Of a DNA stretch of 64,000 nucleotides, positions 23,521 to 34,570 are shown one piece after another. A program made the translations under genes and the position numbers. The notes beneath the pieces were generated by a model. The model was not told the origin of the DNA. It worked only from the letters and a program-made list of their open reading frames with translations, and made no database searches. Origin of the DNA: Timema cristinae. Its lineage: Eukaryota; Arthropoda; Insecta; Phasmatodea; Timematidae. Where the stretch lies: NCBI GenBank assembly GCA_039000515.1, contig JBCFYV010000001.1, forward strand, positions 9,532,928 to 9,596,927. Direction: 5' to 3'. Within the stretch, counting starts at the first letter, position 1. Each line of letters opens with the position of its first letter.

Positions 23521-23884
23521 TTCTAATGTTCTATAAGGTCCTTCCTACTAAAATGTGAGTGTACATTGGTGAGAGAAAGCTTGTGCAAGGTTTACCAAGG
23601 ATGTGGTGCTACAAGGATTGTTTGTGTGAGGACAGAGAGAGAGAGAGGAGTAATTCTAAGTTCATTCAAAATAAATTCAAGAAGAGGAAATACCGCTTTA
23701 ATGGTAGGTTTAGTTTGACAGAGACATTTTGAATTGTCTAGATTACAATTTGGTTATCACTCGATGCCACAGTTGTTTATGTTTAATCCATAGAACATAT
23801 TTACCAACAAATTAATGACAAGTTTCTTTAACTAAACATGTATACGGAAGGACATTTGAATTTTAAAAGGTTTTTTTATTTATT

Positions 23885-23930
23885 TTGCACCACGTCTTAC
23901 TAACCGTTCGGGTTGTACGCTAATTTTACA
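23885..23930 (-). repeat. SINE 3' tail remnant
   Basis: GCACCACGTCTTACTAACCG and GTTCGGGTTGTACGC on plus are the reversed shared tail domain. The body is absent, so this is a 5'-truncated copy. Confidence 0.7.
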
Positions 23931-24059
23931 AGTGAGCTATTCCAAAGCGAAGTATGTAAATCAGTCAATTCTAATTTTGATTTTGAGGGTGGTTTAGTAA
24001 AAATAAAATTATAAAAGTATATATATATGTGTGTGTACTATTTTATGCAATTTTTATGA

Positions 24060-24337
24060 GTGACCTGGTGGTCTAGTGGTAAGGTGTCAGACCTCTTTTA
24101 TGGGGGCCGGAGTTCAATCCTCGGTCACGGCACAGATTTATCTGATTGCCAAACCCTTCCTTCACCTCTGACAAGACGTGTATTAATCACAATTGTGAAT
24201 GTGGGGAATGACAGGCCTCCACCGTGGTTCGAATCCCATGTTAAACTGTAGGTCCTTCATTTCATCTCACAATCACGCTACCATTACACATTAGCGTAAG
24301 TGCGTATAACCCGAACGGGTAGTAAGACGCGGTGCTA

Positions 24338-24377
<40 letters not shown>
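24060..24377 (+). repeat. tRNA-derived SINE, A type, copy 4
   Basis: Full length: GTGACCTGGTGGTCTAG head, B box GAGTTCAATCC, body, tail domain and an uninterrupted (AAT)n of about 12 units. Minor changes only. It is one of the younger-looking copies. Confidence 0.95.
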
Positions 24378-24378
<1 letters not shown>

Positions 24379-24409
24379 TATGCAATTTTATTAATTCATC
24401 TTAACCGCA

Positions 24410-24615
24410 TTAGTGGTCATGGGGAACTAATGTCCGGCTCATATACTCTGGTTTTAAATTTACGGAGAGGTATGGTTCGGATGATAGCCAGGTATCTTTG
24501 TTAAATGGTTTACCACTCTCTCTCCATTCAAATTCTGATATATTCCCTCTAAATTCTATCTTACATTTTTTTTTTCCTAAAATGCCGGACGGGTAGCAAG
24601 ACATTTTACAAACGA
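24410..24615 (+). repeat. Diverged C-type SINE
   Basis: The body block TTAAATGGTTTACCACTCTC is followed by TCCCTCTAAATTCTATC and a tail remnant GGACGGGTAGCAAGACATT. The head is barely recognisable. Confidence 0.55.
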
Positions 24616-24683
24616 TAGCATTTATAATTGTATACAAGTGCCTTCTACCCGGACATTTGATGTATAGACTTTTATTTAACTTC

Positions 24684-24927
24684 GTTTGTTACTACCCGTT
24701 CGGGTTGTACTTATACGTACTATGTACACTAATATTCTAGGGTTGATGAAGGTTGAATTTAGAGGAAGGCTACCCGCACTTTCATTTGGGAGAGGAAAAG
24801 TCTTCAGATAAAACCACCCTTGGTAAACTCGACCGGGAATCCAACTCCGACCTCCCCATCATCGGCAATCCAGTCTTTTGCGAGAATGACCCCTTGGACC
24901 ATGTGACCACCCTTGGCGGGTTATTTG
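24684..24927 (-). repeat. tRNA-derived SINE, C type
   Basis: Tail domain at the left (TTACTACCCGTTCGGGTTG), body with GAAGGTTGAATTTAGAGG, and a head at the right whose minus strand reads CCCGCCAAGGGTGGTCACAT. A 61-codon plus frame (24753-24938) is a by-product. Confidence 0.8.
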
Positions 24928-25002
24928 TTAATTATTGACCTAAGACTTTGGTCCTCTTAAAACATTGACGATAAAGTTGATTCACATTACTCGGACCCGC
25001 CT

Positions 25003-25268
25003 AGGTTGCGTAGTTATCTAATGTGCTAGTTTCGTGTTTAGTTAGACTGCTGAGGACGAGGAAAATCGAGGTTCGAATCTCGCTTGGGTGAACTGCGGGT
25101 GATTTCTCCCCCTAAATGGGTTTCCACTCTCCCTCCACGCAAATGCGGGGTCATTTCTTTTATATTCGATCTTCCCAAATCCTAACACATTAGAGTAATT
25201 AGTACTTAAGCGTATAACCCGAATGAGTGGTAAGACGCGGTGCTAAGTATTATTATTATTATTATTAT
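25003..25268 (+). repeat. tRNA-derived SINE, B type
   Basis: Head CCTAGGTTGCGTAGTTATCT, long variable region (GACTGCTGAGGACGAGG), B box GAGGTTCGAATCTCG, body with CCACTCTCCCTCCACGC, tail domain and (TTA)n. The head resembles a class-II (Leu/Ser-like) tRNA. Confidence 0.88.
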
Positions 25269-25309
25269 AATATTACTTGGCCAATTATAACCTGTTCGAC
25301 CAATCGTAG

Positions 25310-25700
25310 AGCGTAGTCTCGAAGTCAGCGAAAGTCAGGTGAGAACTTCCAGCGCGAGTTGACCTTATCGTGGCTTTCCTCGCGAGGACGGCATCACCAG
25401 GAGCTCTAATAGGAGACCGCAACCAACTTTTCACTTTTAATTAGAGTGAGCCTTTCATCGGGAGGCTACTAGATGAGAAAGTACCCGTGAAGTTTTACCC
25501 CCATAGGTGTTTATGACACCATCTGGTGGGAGGGGAGAGAGAAGTACGCCTACAGAATTAACAACCCACTCTTGACCCGATGATTGAATTAATTGACGGA
25601 TGGGAAGGGAGACAATTTGATGATAGGGTGGATTTAGGTATCACCCCGCCCCCATCCTCTAAATCCCAACCGTGATGAGATTAAGCGACTAATACGCCAC
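25310..25700. other. Unexplained GC-richer unique stretch
   Basis: About 390 bp of higher GC between a B-type SINE and the 44-bp array. No repeat match in the window, no long frame and no RNA motif that I recognise. Confidence 0.25.
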
Positions 25701-25799
25701 TCGTAAAAAGGATTTACTTTTTAAATTCACCCAATAAAACTAGTGGTTTTTATAAAATTGTGAGCATATTTAAAAAAAAAATTATAACTTCATATTTGT

Positions 25800-26400
25800 C
25801 GAACGGTTTGAACGTGTTTATTTCTAACTAGTGTATGTGTGTCTGTTCGACTTGAACTTGTTTATTTCTAACTAATTTATGTGTGTCTGTTCGACTTGAA
25901 CTTGTTTATTTCTAACTAGTGAATGTGTGTCTGTTCGACTTGAACTTGTTTATATCTAACTATGTATGTGTGTCTGTTCGACTTGAACTGGTTTATTTCT
26001 AACTAATTTATGTGTGTCTGTTCGACTTGTACTTGTTTATTTCTAACTAGTGTATGTGTGTCTGTTTAACTTGAACTTGTTTATTTCTAACTAATTTATG
26101 TGTGTCTGTTCGACTTGAACTTGTTTATTTCTAACTAGTGTATGTGTGTCTGTTCGACTTGAACTTATTTATTTCTAACTAGTGTATGTGTGTCTGTTCG
26201 ACTTGAACTTGTTTATATCTAACTAGTGTATGTGTGTCTGTTCGACTTGAACTTGTCTATTTCTAACTAGTGTATGTGTGTCTGTTCGACTTGAACTTGT
26301 TTGTTTCTAACTAATTTATGTGTGTCTGTTCGACTTGAACTTGTTTATTTCTAACTAGTGTATGTGTGTTTGTTCGACTGGTATTTGTTTATTTCTAACT
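25800..26400. repeat. Tandem array, 44-bp unit
   Basis: About 14 copies of a 44-bp unit with cores GTGTGTCTGTTCGACTTGAA and TTGTTTATTTCTAACTA. Two variants (ACTAGTGTATG and ACTAATTTATG) are interspersed. A lone related unit lies 1.9 kb away at 28319-28367, beyond the MULE remnant. Confidence 0.95.
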
Positions 26401-26827
26401 GGGCTTGGAGCACTTACGCTGAATGACACTTGCACGGAACCTCACCTTATCTAGTGAACTTGGTTGGGATTCCAGATCTGGTTGTGACATTTGCCCGGAA
26501 TGACCAATTTTTAATTTTTCTATTCTTATATATGTTTATATATTTTTACTTTAAGAGACTCTTAGCCAATAGAATATTGTTTCTAGGGAACACCCCGTGG
26601 ATGTAGTCTCTTTTCGTTACCCTTATAATATATCGCTTGTAGTTAGCTCATCAAATATTTTTCTGTATGTAATTAATTACTTGTTTGGTTTTCTCCTTTT
26701 AATTTTTGTTCTTTTTTTTTCTTTCATGGCTAGACCTAGAGTTGCTATTTAACTCTAATTTCTGATTCTAGGCCATCACTTCAAGGAAATTTTTAAGTTT
26801 TCCATTTTCTTCAAGTTTATTCAAGGC

Positions 26828-27300
26828 TTAACTAATGGCGTTAATTATTAGATTTGATTGCTGATATTTTTCTCTCACCCTCGAGGTTGTCCTCGTGTGT
26901 CCGTGGTACTCTGCATCTTCTCTCAGAGTGTTAACCAACGAGTAGACATTCGGATGTGACCTTGAAACCAAACTGTTTAGCCTTCTGTTCCAACCTTCAG
27001 AAACGTTGTTTGTTCGGTTCCGTCTGCCGGAACAGTTACATATACATATTAAAATATTTTCGTTTTTGAACCGTTGATCGACGAAGTAATCGTCTAAATC
27101 CCGGAGTTTTTCATTTTCGGGCGCGTCCTCTTGCATACATAACCAAGCATCGTCTTCTTATTTATTGGCACGTGTGTCCGACTGCGGTGCAACACGCATT
27201 CGAATGTGAAGCAGAACTTATTCGTTTGAATTATAATCAAGTCAGAAGAACTAGTTCTTGCACTTTCCTCCATAGATACTGGTTCAAGCGATAGTTGCAA
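26828..27300 (-). pseudogene. MULE (MuDR-type) transposase fragment, C-terminal part
   Basis: The frame 27136-26828 contains MQEDAPENEKLRDLDDYFVD and RTNNVSEGWNRRLNSLVSRS, then HPNVYSLVNTLREDAEYHG. The RTNN-x-EGW-x-x-R-x-N block followed by HPN is a hallmark of the C-terminal region of animal MULE transposases. Upstream the homology moves to another frame (27300-27137), joined by a frameshift near 27150. A further frame at 27540-27350 may be an earlier part but has no motif I can name. The fragment is broken and lacks a recognisable DDE catalytic core. Confidence 0.75.
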
Positions 27301-27610
27301 TCGTAAATCTTTGCTTATGGTTACAAAGACTAAATAATGATCGTCTCTAAATCAATAACAACATATTCTGGTTTCCAGACAGGTAAGTAGCTTTTCACAG
27401 ATATAAATATTTTGTCGTAGGTTACACGGGTCTTTTTCGGCAGAAGTGTGTAGATGACAGGGATTCATCACTTTCTTCCAAAGAATTTCCCTGATCAACG
27501 TGGATAATGAATATCTGCCCAAACTGCTTACTGGAACTGTTTAATGTTCCAACAATAAAAATAATAAGATAATGTTAGCAAGAAATATTTTCCTTTTGTT
27601 CTGACAAACG

Positions 27611-28252
27611 TTAATATCCTGTCCTGAGACCCACGATTGTCGTCCCGAAGAAAGGAATTTCCTGCGTCGCTAGGACGCCTCGTTCATATTTAACAATAAT
27701 TGTTGAAGTAAGTTGACATCTCATGCATGAGCCAGATCTTTTATTGGACACAATTGTTCCTCCGATTAAGATGCATTGATTGTTTGGCTCTTTTCTGCGC
27801 TGACACAAAGTCGTGACCACGATTAAATAGCTGGGCCAACTTCTTCTGGGATCATTTTTGATATTGAGTAATCTGCTTCCCTCGATCATTTTCTGGAATT
27901 GGCCATTTGCTTTTCTAAATTCATTTTCTGCTACGTCTGGGACACAATGCCCTTTCCTTTTCAGTGCCAGTAAGTGACATTTTCCTTGTTCGTGTAGTCC
28001 AGTATTTATTGATAACCGTTGGTAATAGACGATGTTTACCTTGGCTGGTTTCGGTGACCTCCATGTAAACTGAGAGCAGTGAATCTCGATAAAGAAATCT
28101 ATCAGCCTTGACTCACTTGCGGCATATAACTGGTTAGCAGACAGTAAAACAAGAGGAATTCTTCCTACCCCCTTATAAACACCCTCCTCCTCGCTTATAG
28201 CCTCCAGGATAGTGTCACTATTAACAATAATCCTAGATTCAAACTTCCAGTA
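27611..28252 (-). pseudogene. 213-codon open frame, unknown function, beside the MULE remnant
   Basis: Open from just after a TGA (28255-28253) to a stop at 27611. Segments include GVGRIPLVLLSANQLYAASE, SRLIDFFIEIHC and GLHEQGKCHLLALKRKGHCV. It is the longest non-repetitive open frame found, and upstream of the TGA the same frame continues about 12 codons before another stop. The first M is at 27889; no start is obvious for the longer frame. No family is recognised. It could be a second gene or the N-terminal part of the MULE element, a host exon, or another element. It lies upstream of the MULE fragment in the same orientation. Confidence 0.45.
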
Positions 28253-28318
28253 TCACTCGTCTTTAATTACTGTTCTACACAAGCGTCTCTATCCGGGAAG
28301 ATGTCATATCTACTCATT

Positions 28319-28367
28319 CTAACCAGTATATGTGCGTTTGTTTGGTTGAAATTTGTTTGTTTTTAAC
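28319..28367 (+). repeat. Isolated unit related to the 44-bp array
   Basis: CTAACCAGTATATGTGCG, then a TTTG-rich stretch and GTTTGTTTTTAACCA, is a diverged single unit of the array at 25800-26400 in the same orientation. It marks the far side of the MULE-bearing segment. Confidence 0.6.
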
Positions 28368-28654
28368 CACCAACATATCACGCTGACTTACTTGTCACGC
28401 ACCCACCTCAACCAGACGCAATAAACTCATCTTTGAAGTGATAACTACTATCCTAGATCTCTGCCAGTACTTTAATGCCGGTATAAGGACGCTTTAGAGC
28501 TGAACTAATTAAGCACAATGAAGATGGTGTACATATGAAGATGGTGTTACAAGGAGGGACGACTATATATAATGAATAAAAAATCAATATATCCTGTGTC
28601 TAGATCGGACAATGGTCTCCCGGGGTTAGAGTAAGACTTGCTAACCTCAGCCCT

Positions 28655-28815
28655 ATCCCTGGTGTTGCCGGGTCTGAGCCAGGCGTGCTGGCCACAGCTC
28701 TAGCCTGGTGTTCCCAGAGTCCTAGTCAAGCGTGCTAACCACGGATCTTGCCCTGGTGTTCCTAGAGTTCTAGTCAGGCGTGCTAGCCACAGCTCTTGCC
28801 CTGGTGTTCCCGGGA
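28655..28815. repeat. Tandem array, about 48-55-bp unit
   Basis: Three to four copies of a unit containing CCCTGGTGTTCC, TCTAGTCAGGCGTGCTAGCC and ACAGCTCTTG. Strongly diverged at the left. Confidence 0.85.
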
Positions 28816-29049
28816 AACTCACGCATCAGATGAAATTATTCTAGTGGTTCAACGAGCACATTCCGTGAAATTGTTCCACCCACGCCACTGAGTGGGGCCT
28901 GGGAGGTTCGCTTGTGCAATCGTTCACGTTACGCCACTGTCCTGTATCTTGGAGGGAGGGGGTAGTCAATTCGTAATGCTACCTGGTGTGGTGAGCTAGT
29001 TGGACTCACACTTGGGGGGTTCGCAGGTATAGTCGTCAGTAGATATCGC

Positions 29050-29133
29050 AACATACATTCCAATCTTCATAGGGATGGCCTTTTATCAAATACAAATATT
29101 GATAACATTTTACTGTACTATTACTATATTATA

Positions 29134-29189
<56 letters not shown>

Positions 29190-29525
29190 GCACCGCGTCT
29201 TACTACCCGTTCGTGTTATACGCACTTACGCTAATGTGTAATGGTAGGGTGATTGTGAGATGAAATGGAGGACCTACAGTTTAACGTGGGATCCGAACCA
29301 CGGTGGAGGCCTGGCATTCCACACATTCACAAGTTGTGATTAATACACGTCTTGTCAGAGGTGAAGGAAGGGTTTGGCAATCAGATAAATCTGTGCCTGG
29401 ACTGAGTATTGAACCCCGGACCCCAGCTCAGAAGTCCGACACCTTACCCCTAGAGCACTAGGTCACCAATACGCGAAAGTAAATCTAGTAACTTTTCTAG
29501 CTGTCGTATAAAGTTCTTCATATGA
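29050..29525 (+). repeat. Dispersed repeat, G family, split by a SINE
   Basis: The left half (TCAAATACAAATATTGATAA, 29085-29105) and right half (ATACGCGAAAGTAAATCTAG and TTTTCTAGCTGTCGTATAA, 29470-29505) are parts of one G copy, as comparison with 20050-20235 shows. An A-type SINE lies between them. The centre of the G copy (the GCAGATCACA region) was lost or replaced at the insertion. Confidence 0.6.
29134..29466 (-). repeat. tRNA-derived SINE, A type, copy 5
   Basis: Long (ATT)n tail (about 18 units) at the left, complete tail domain and body, and a head ending GGTGACCTAGTGCTCTAGGG on minus. Inserted within a G-family repeat. A 62-codon plus frame (29075-29263) is a by-product of the tail. 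Confidence 0.93.
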
Positions 29526-29589
29526 AAACTGGACTGTATTTATTAGCAAAAACAAATAATCATTATTGGATTTATATCGTGAGAAAGTA

Positions 29590-29680
29590 TAGATCTGTGG
29601 TTAGCGTGCCTGAATATTTAACTGGGTGGTTCCGGGTTTGAATGCTGGTCACGAATAAAAATGTTTCACATGGAAATTTA
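29590..29680 (+). repeat. tRNA-like repeat, unassigned
   Basis: GTGGTTAGCGTGCCTGA is A-box-like, and GGTTCCGGGTTTGAATGCTG carries a B box, with about 35 bp between them. The arms do not pair well enough for a functional tRNA. No second copy was found in the window. Confidence 0.4.
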
Positions 29681-30064
29681 GTTTAACCCTTTTTTTTTCT
29701 TAAGTGATTGTTAATGAGCTGAGCTCTATTTGGTTTATTGACCCTTATATTATAATAATTTGTGAACGCAAGTTACTTTAAGTTTTGTTTGGATTTTTTT
29801 TTGTAAGTTTCATACTGGTAATTCTGCCTAGTGTGGTAATGTGGGGAGCACTGATTGTAAAGGCATGGATTCAGTTCCCGAACTAGTTAATTGAGAGTTT
29901 TTTCTCCAGTGAAAAAAAAATCATATAATATAATGTATATGTATAATTATTTTCCACAGTCAACTTCGATAATATAAACTACTTTCATAAATATAATTGA
30001 ATAGAGAAATGACTCACACCTGTTAATAATAATAAACAAAACAATTGAAATTAATCTCAGCTTT

Positions 30065-30340
30065 ATATATTTATTTATTTTTATTATTTAGCACCGCGTC
30101 TTACTAATCCGTTTGGGTTATACGCTTAAGTACTGATTACGCTAATGGGTTGGGAGTTGGGAAGCTTGCATTTAGAGGAAGTGAACTCACATTTGCGGGG
30201 AGGGAGAGTGAAAACCCGTTTAGGGGAAAAAAACCTCCAGTTCACACAACCTATATTCGGACCTCGATTCCCCATCCTCAGCAGTTTAGCTCAACATGAA
30301 ACTAGCGCGTTAGCTAATCACGCCACCGAGGTGAGTCGGG
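30065..30340 (-). repeat. tRNA-derived SINE, B type
   Basis: (TTA)n at the left, tail domain GCACCGCGTCTTACTAATCC, body, and a head reading CCCGACTCACCTCGGTGGCG then TTAGCTAACGCG on minus. An 83-codon plus frame (30145-30396) crosses it. Confidence 0.88.
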
Positions 30341-30950
30341 TTTTTATAACTGACGTAAGAAACATAATAATAAATGTTCAGCCGGCTCTTAAATAACTAT
30401 GGTCAGAACACGATCCCCTGTTTCTAGACGCTTGGAGTAAGGCTATATTAAAATGGCAACCTCTCAACGAACCACCGGGCTTGGGTAACACTTCACCTTA
30501 AACCAACAACTCGTGGTCACGCATGGCAACAATACCTCACAAAACATACGTACAATAAACAACCTCAACAATACAAATTAATATATTACCTTGGAATTCA
30601 ACTATCTACAAAAGAAAACGATTAATAGAAAAATATAAATTTGTTTGTCTTATATTTTGTAATAGAATTTCTTTAAAATAAAACACCTCAGGAAGCTTCC
30701 CTATATAAGTTAATATAAGTTTATTTACATAATAAATAATACATAATAAGTATATGTTAAATTATTTACTGGAATAATTTTTGTTAACATATAGTTTCCT
30801 TTTACTAAACAAATATGAAAATATTTAAAACCAAGTTGGATCACAAATTTCACATTTTTATACAATAGTAAAAATGATGTCAAAATTAACAAAATAAATA
30901 TCTAAATTTTGTTACAACTATAACAAGAATTAGTTATACTATATATATAT
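30341..30950. other. AT-rich intergenic sequence
   Basis: Nothing supported. Composition is very AT-rich near 30590-30930. Confidence 0.4.
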
Positions 30951-30952
30951 AT

Positions 30953-31237
30953 GTGACCTGGTGGTCTAGGGGTAAGTGTCAGACTTCTGTGCTGGCGGCC
31001 GGGGTTCAATCCTCGGTCCCGGCACAGATTTATTTGATTACAAACCCTTTCTTCACCTCTGACAAGACATCTTGTGAATGTGGGGAATGCCAGGCCTCCA
31101 CCGTGGTTCGGATTCCACGTTAAACTGTAGGTCCTTCATTTCATCTCACAATCACCCTACCATTACACATTAGCGTAAGTGCGTATAACCCGAATGGGTA
31201 GTAAGACGCGGTGCTAATAATATAATAATAATAATAT
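30953..31237 (+). repeat. tRNA-derived SINE, A type, copy 6
   Basis: GTGACCTGGTGGTCTAGGGG head, B box GGGGTTCAATCC, and a body lacking the GTGTATTAATCACAA block, so CAAGACATCTTGTGAATG is direct. The same deletion occurs in the copy at 48131-48423. Tail domain and (AAT)n are present. Confidence 0.94.
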
Positions 31238-31970
31238 ATAGTTATACCATAAGTATCCCATTTTATTAGTTATTATTTTGGAGAAAGTTGTTAATTGTAT
31301 AAGTTTTATTTGATTGAGAACTTATGTATTGTAGCTATTAATGAAAAGGTTTGATGTCACTGATAGTTAAAACATTTCTTGCAGATATAATTATAATTTT
31401 TGGTAGTACCAACAACACTAAAGATGGTGGCTTGAAACAACACATGGAAAAGGTATTGATATTTTAACCATTCATATAATTAAAATTACTGTCGGAACTC
31501 TCTCACATTCATTTCCCGGAGTTATTCTGTCTTCGGGTTAACGTTATCAATCTGTCTTCTGATAGCAACAAAAATTTTAAGTATATAATTGGATTTTTCT
31601 AGCCTTTCCAATCATCTTTACTAGGAAGTCCTCGAGTTTATTTTTCCAAACCATAGACGTCACTTCCGTTTCTCATATCATAATTTCAATAATGCTAGAA
31701 TACAGAAAGACAAAATGATTTTTCAGATCGAAGTTTTGACTCCATAAATTGTAGATACAAAAAAAATGTTTAAAGTAAAAAGGATGAATGAAACAAGATC
31801 CGATAAATAAAACAAGGAATATCACTAGAAAAAAAAGTCTAACATCACTTTGTGCTCTCATTTGCACAAATTTAATAATAAAATATTATTCAGTCCTAGC
31901 ATTATTGTTGACGGATACGAAATTAAAAAGTACAAAGTCCTTAGTGTCATAATAAATATATATATATAAA
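31238..31970. other. AT-rich intergenic sequence
   Basis: Nothing supported. The 64-codon minus frame at 31673-31867 (hydrophobic, AT-driven) has no other evidence. Confidence 0.35.
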
Positions 31971-32740
31971 GTTAATTCAATCTTCCTCATACTTAATACA
32001 CTAGGTAGCTAGTATATATGTTTAAAACCCGAACGGGTAGTAAGACCCAGTGATAAAAAAAACTATTATGTATGACTTTATGATAAAGACCAGGATAATA
32101 AATAAATTTAATAGCTATCATTGGTATTGCAGCGAAATAGTAGGGAGTGTTCCGGATTCGATTCCGATACCTAGGTGTAATTATTATACTACTATAAAGT
32201 CACACGGCTGACTGACATTAATGTTGACCCACTTCCAGATGAGCATAGAAACTTGAAATTTGACAAACTTATAACTTCTAGCCTGTAACCGACGGGAAAA
32301 TTTCAAAAAGTTAAAAAAAAGATGCTAACCCCGAAAAAAAATTCAAAATGGTGGAGCAACTTTAAAGTCGGTGCGAACCTTTCTTTGGAGGTCTTTTGTG
32401 GCTAAATGGTAAGACCTATCAATAAACGGCTCTGGAATTACTTTAGTTTACATCCACTTGCAAAGAAAGCTCACGGGGTCTTGGGGGCGTAGACCCCAAC
32501 GAGCAAAGCCAATTTTTCTATATATAATTACACCTAGGTATCAAATAGAATCGGAACACTCCTTTCTGTTTCGCTGCAATACCAATGATAGCTATTAAAA
32601 TTATTAATAATCCTGGTCTTTATCATAAAGTCATACATAATACGTTTTTTTTATCAGTGCATCTTACTACCCGTTCGGATTTTAAAACATATGTACTAGC
32701 TACTCTAGTGTATTAAGTATGAGGAAGGTTGAATTAAATT
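31971..32740. repeat. Inverted duplication with about 215-bp arms
   Basis: The left arm (31971-32185) is the reverse complement of the right arm (32521-32740), about 85-90% by eye. Shared blocks include TATGACTTTATGATAAAGAC, AATAGCTATCATTGGTATTG and GATACCTAGGTGTAATTA. The outer ends of both arms are the 3' part of a C-type SINE. The centre is a single H-family repeat (32189-32515). The structure could fold into one large hairpin. Confidence 0.8.
32189..32515 (+). repeat. Dispersed repeat, H family, copy 2
   Basis: Same order as 5980-6307: TATAAAGTCACACGGCTGAC start, CTTTCTTTGGAGGTC, CTCTGGAATTAC, and end with TTGGGGGCGTAGACCCCAA and CGAGCAAAGCC. It sits exactly at the centre of the inverted duplication. 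Confidence 0.65.
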
Positions 32741-32902
32741 AAAGTGTAGTCCGCACTTGCGTGGAGGGAGATTGTAAACCCGTTTAGAGAAAACCACCGT
32801 CAGTAACACCCGACCAGGATTCAAACCCGCGATCTCCCCGTTATACTTAGTCCAGTCTATTTTGAGAATGACACCTTAGACCATTCCACCACTGGTGCGG
32901 GT
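32658..32902 (-). repeat. tRNA-derived SINE, C type
   Basis: Tail domain TCTTACTACCCGTTCGG at the left, body with GAGGAAGGTTGAATT, and a head at the right ending CCCGCACCAGTGGTGGAATG on minus. Its 3' part forms the right arm of the inverted duplication; only that part is copied on the left. Confidence 0.82.
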
Positions 32903-33279
32903 ATTAACTAACAAGTATGTGTCCAAGTGAAAATCACCAAAGTTAGCTTTGATGTTGTCCACATGACAGGGTTTTGTAGAGAAGTTCAGTGGTCTGGAAA
33001 ACTCCAGTCTGGGTCTGGTTCAGACACTGAGCTGTCATCACATAACAAAGATCGTTGACCTCCGCATATTACTGAGTACGGAGTAAAGTGGACTTGGGAA
33101 AACTCACATAAAATATCACTCAATCAACAGCGAGTTATAGAGGGAACAAAATTAGAAAAACTAGTTTTACTAATTAATTCTCAATCGGTATAGGAAGGAA
33201 GTCTTGAGAGAAAAAAAGCGCACATGAATGAGACAATATCAAATAATCCGATAGTTAACACTCTTTTAATTTGACTATA

Positions 33280-33527
33280 CCTGCTTCGGTGGCTGCATGG
33301 TATAACGCGCTACTCTCGCAGTAGATTAAATTGCCGATAACGCGGAAGATCGAGTTTCGAATCTCGGTCGAATATACTGAGGGTGATTTTTTTTAATGTT
33401 TTTCCCATTTACTTCCACGTAAATGCGGGTACACTACCTCTAAATATACCCTTCCTAATCCCTAAAATTATTAGTGTAATTAGTACATAATAGTATAAAC
33501 CAAACGGGTAGTAAGATGAGGTGCTAG
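33280..33527 (+). repeat. tRNA-derived SINE, C type
   Basis: Head CTGCTTCGGTGGCTGCATGG and TAACGCGCTACTCTCGCAG, B box GAGTTTCGAATCTCG, body, and tail AACGGGTAGTAAGATGAGG. No AAT tail remains. Confidence 0.82.
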
Positions 33528-34289
33528 AAAAAATTTGTTTTAAAGGTTTTTTTCCATATGGATTTAACTCAAAAACAACTCTCATTAAAATCGCTGTAAC
33601 TTTTAAAATACGAATTAAATTCCTAAAATTTGCATGGAGTCTATATTTATGACCTTAAACTATAATTCAAGATCAGAAAGAAAATAATTCTAGAAAATAA
33701 TTATTCCCGGGCTTCTTTTCCCGCAAGAGAGTCATGGCACAGAGATTATCTTGCCCCAGAATGTTGACGCCGACCACTTTCCTTATGACGTCAACAGCAT
33801 GTTATTACACCGTTCCATACATTCACCCTCTAACGTAAATTAGATATAAAATACTGCTATGCTAGTGACAATTATAAACGTTTATATGATAGTCTCTGAA
33901 TTAAATTATTATATTTAAAAACGAATATTACTGATTATTTGATAAACAAGAGCTATTACTATTGAACAAAAGTGTCTTTTATTAAATTTTGACTTCTACT
34001 TTAGATATGATTTAACATAAAGCTTGTATGCCCACTCAAATATTTTTTAATAGTGAAAATAAGTTTGGGATCTCAATGAATCATTGTCTCAAGAATATTT
34101 CTATGTTTCAATTTTTTTTAATGTATGAACGTGGTTACAGGATTAATCTTTCTACCTCGGTTCTAGAGATATACACGTCAATCCAAAGGTCTCGGGATAT
34201 ATTATCATGTCTTGGTGTCATTTTAAAATTATATACTTACTCTATGGTATTAAAATCTTGAAATTTCATTGATATAATTACAAACGTAC
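33528..34289. other. AT-rich intergenic sequence
   Basis: No supported gene. The 77-codon plus frame at 34028-34261 has no motif. Confidence 0.35.
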
Positions 34290-34570
34290 GCCACCTATCC
34301 CTATCTTGAGATAGTTCTATCCAGTACACCTCATTACACCCTATCTCCATCTTGATATAGTTCTATCCAGTCCACCTCAGTACACCCTAACCCTATCTTG
34401 AGCTAGTTCTATCCAGTACAACTCATTACACCCTATCCCTAACTTGAGCTAGTTCTATCCAGTACAACTCATTACACCCTATCTCCATCTTAAGATAGTT
34501 CTACCCAGTCCACCTCAGTACACCATATCCCTAAATTGATGTTATTCTACCCAGTCCACCTCAGTACACC
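34290..34570. repeat. Tandem array, 46-bp unit
   Basis: Six copies of a 46-bp unit with cores TAGTTCTATCCAGTMCACCT and ACCCTATCYCTAT. Copies vary at several sites, mainly GAGATAG, GATATAG and GAGCTAG. Confidence 0.93.
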
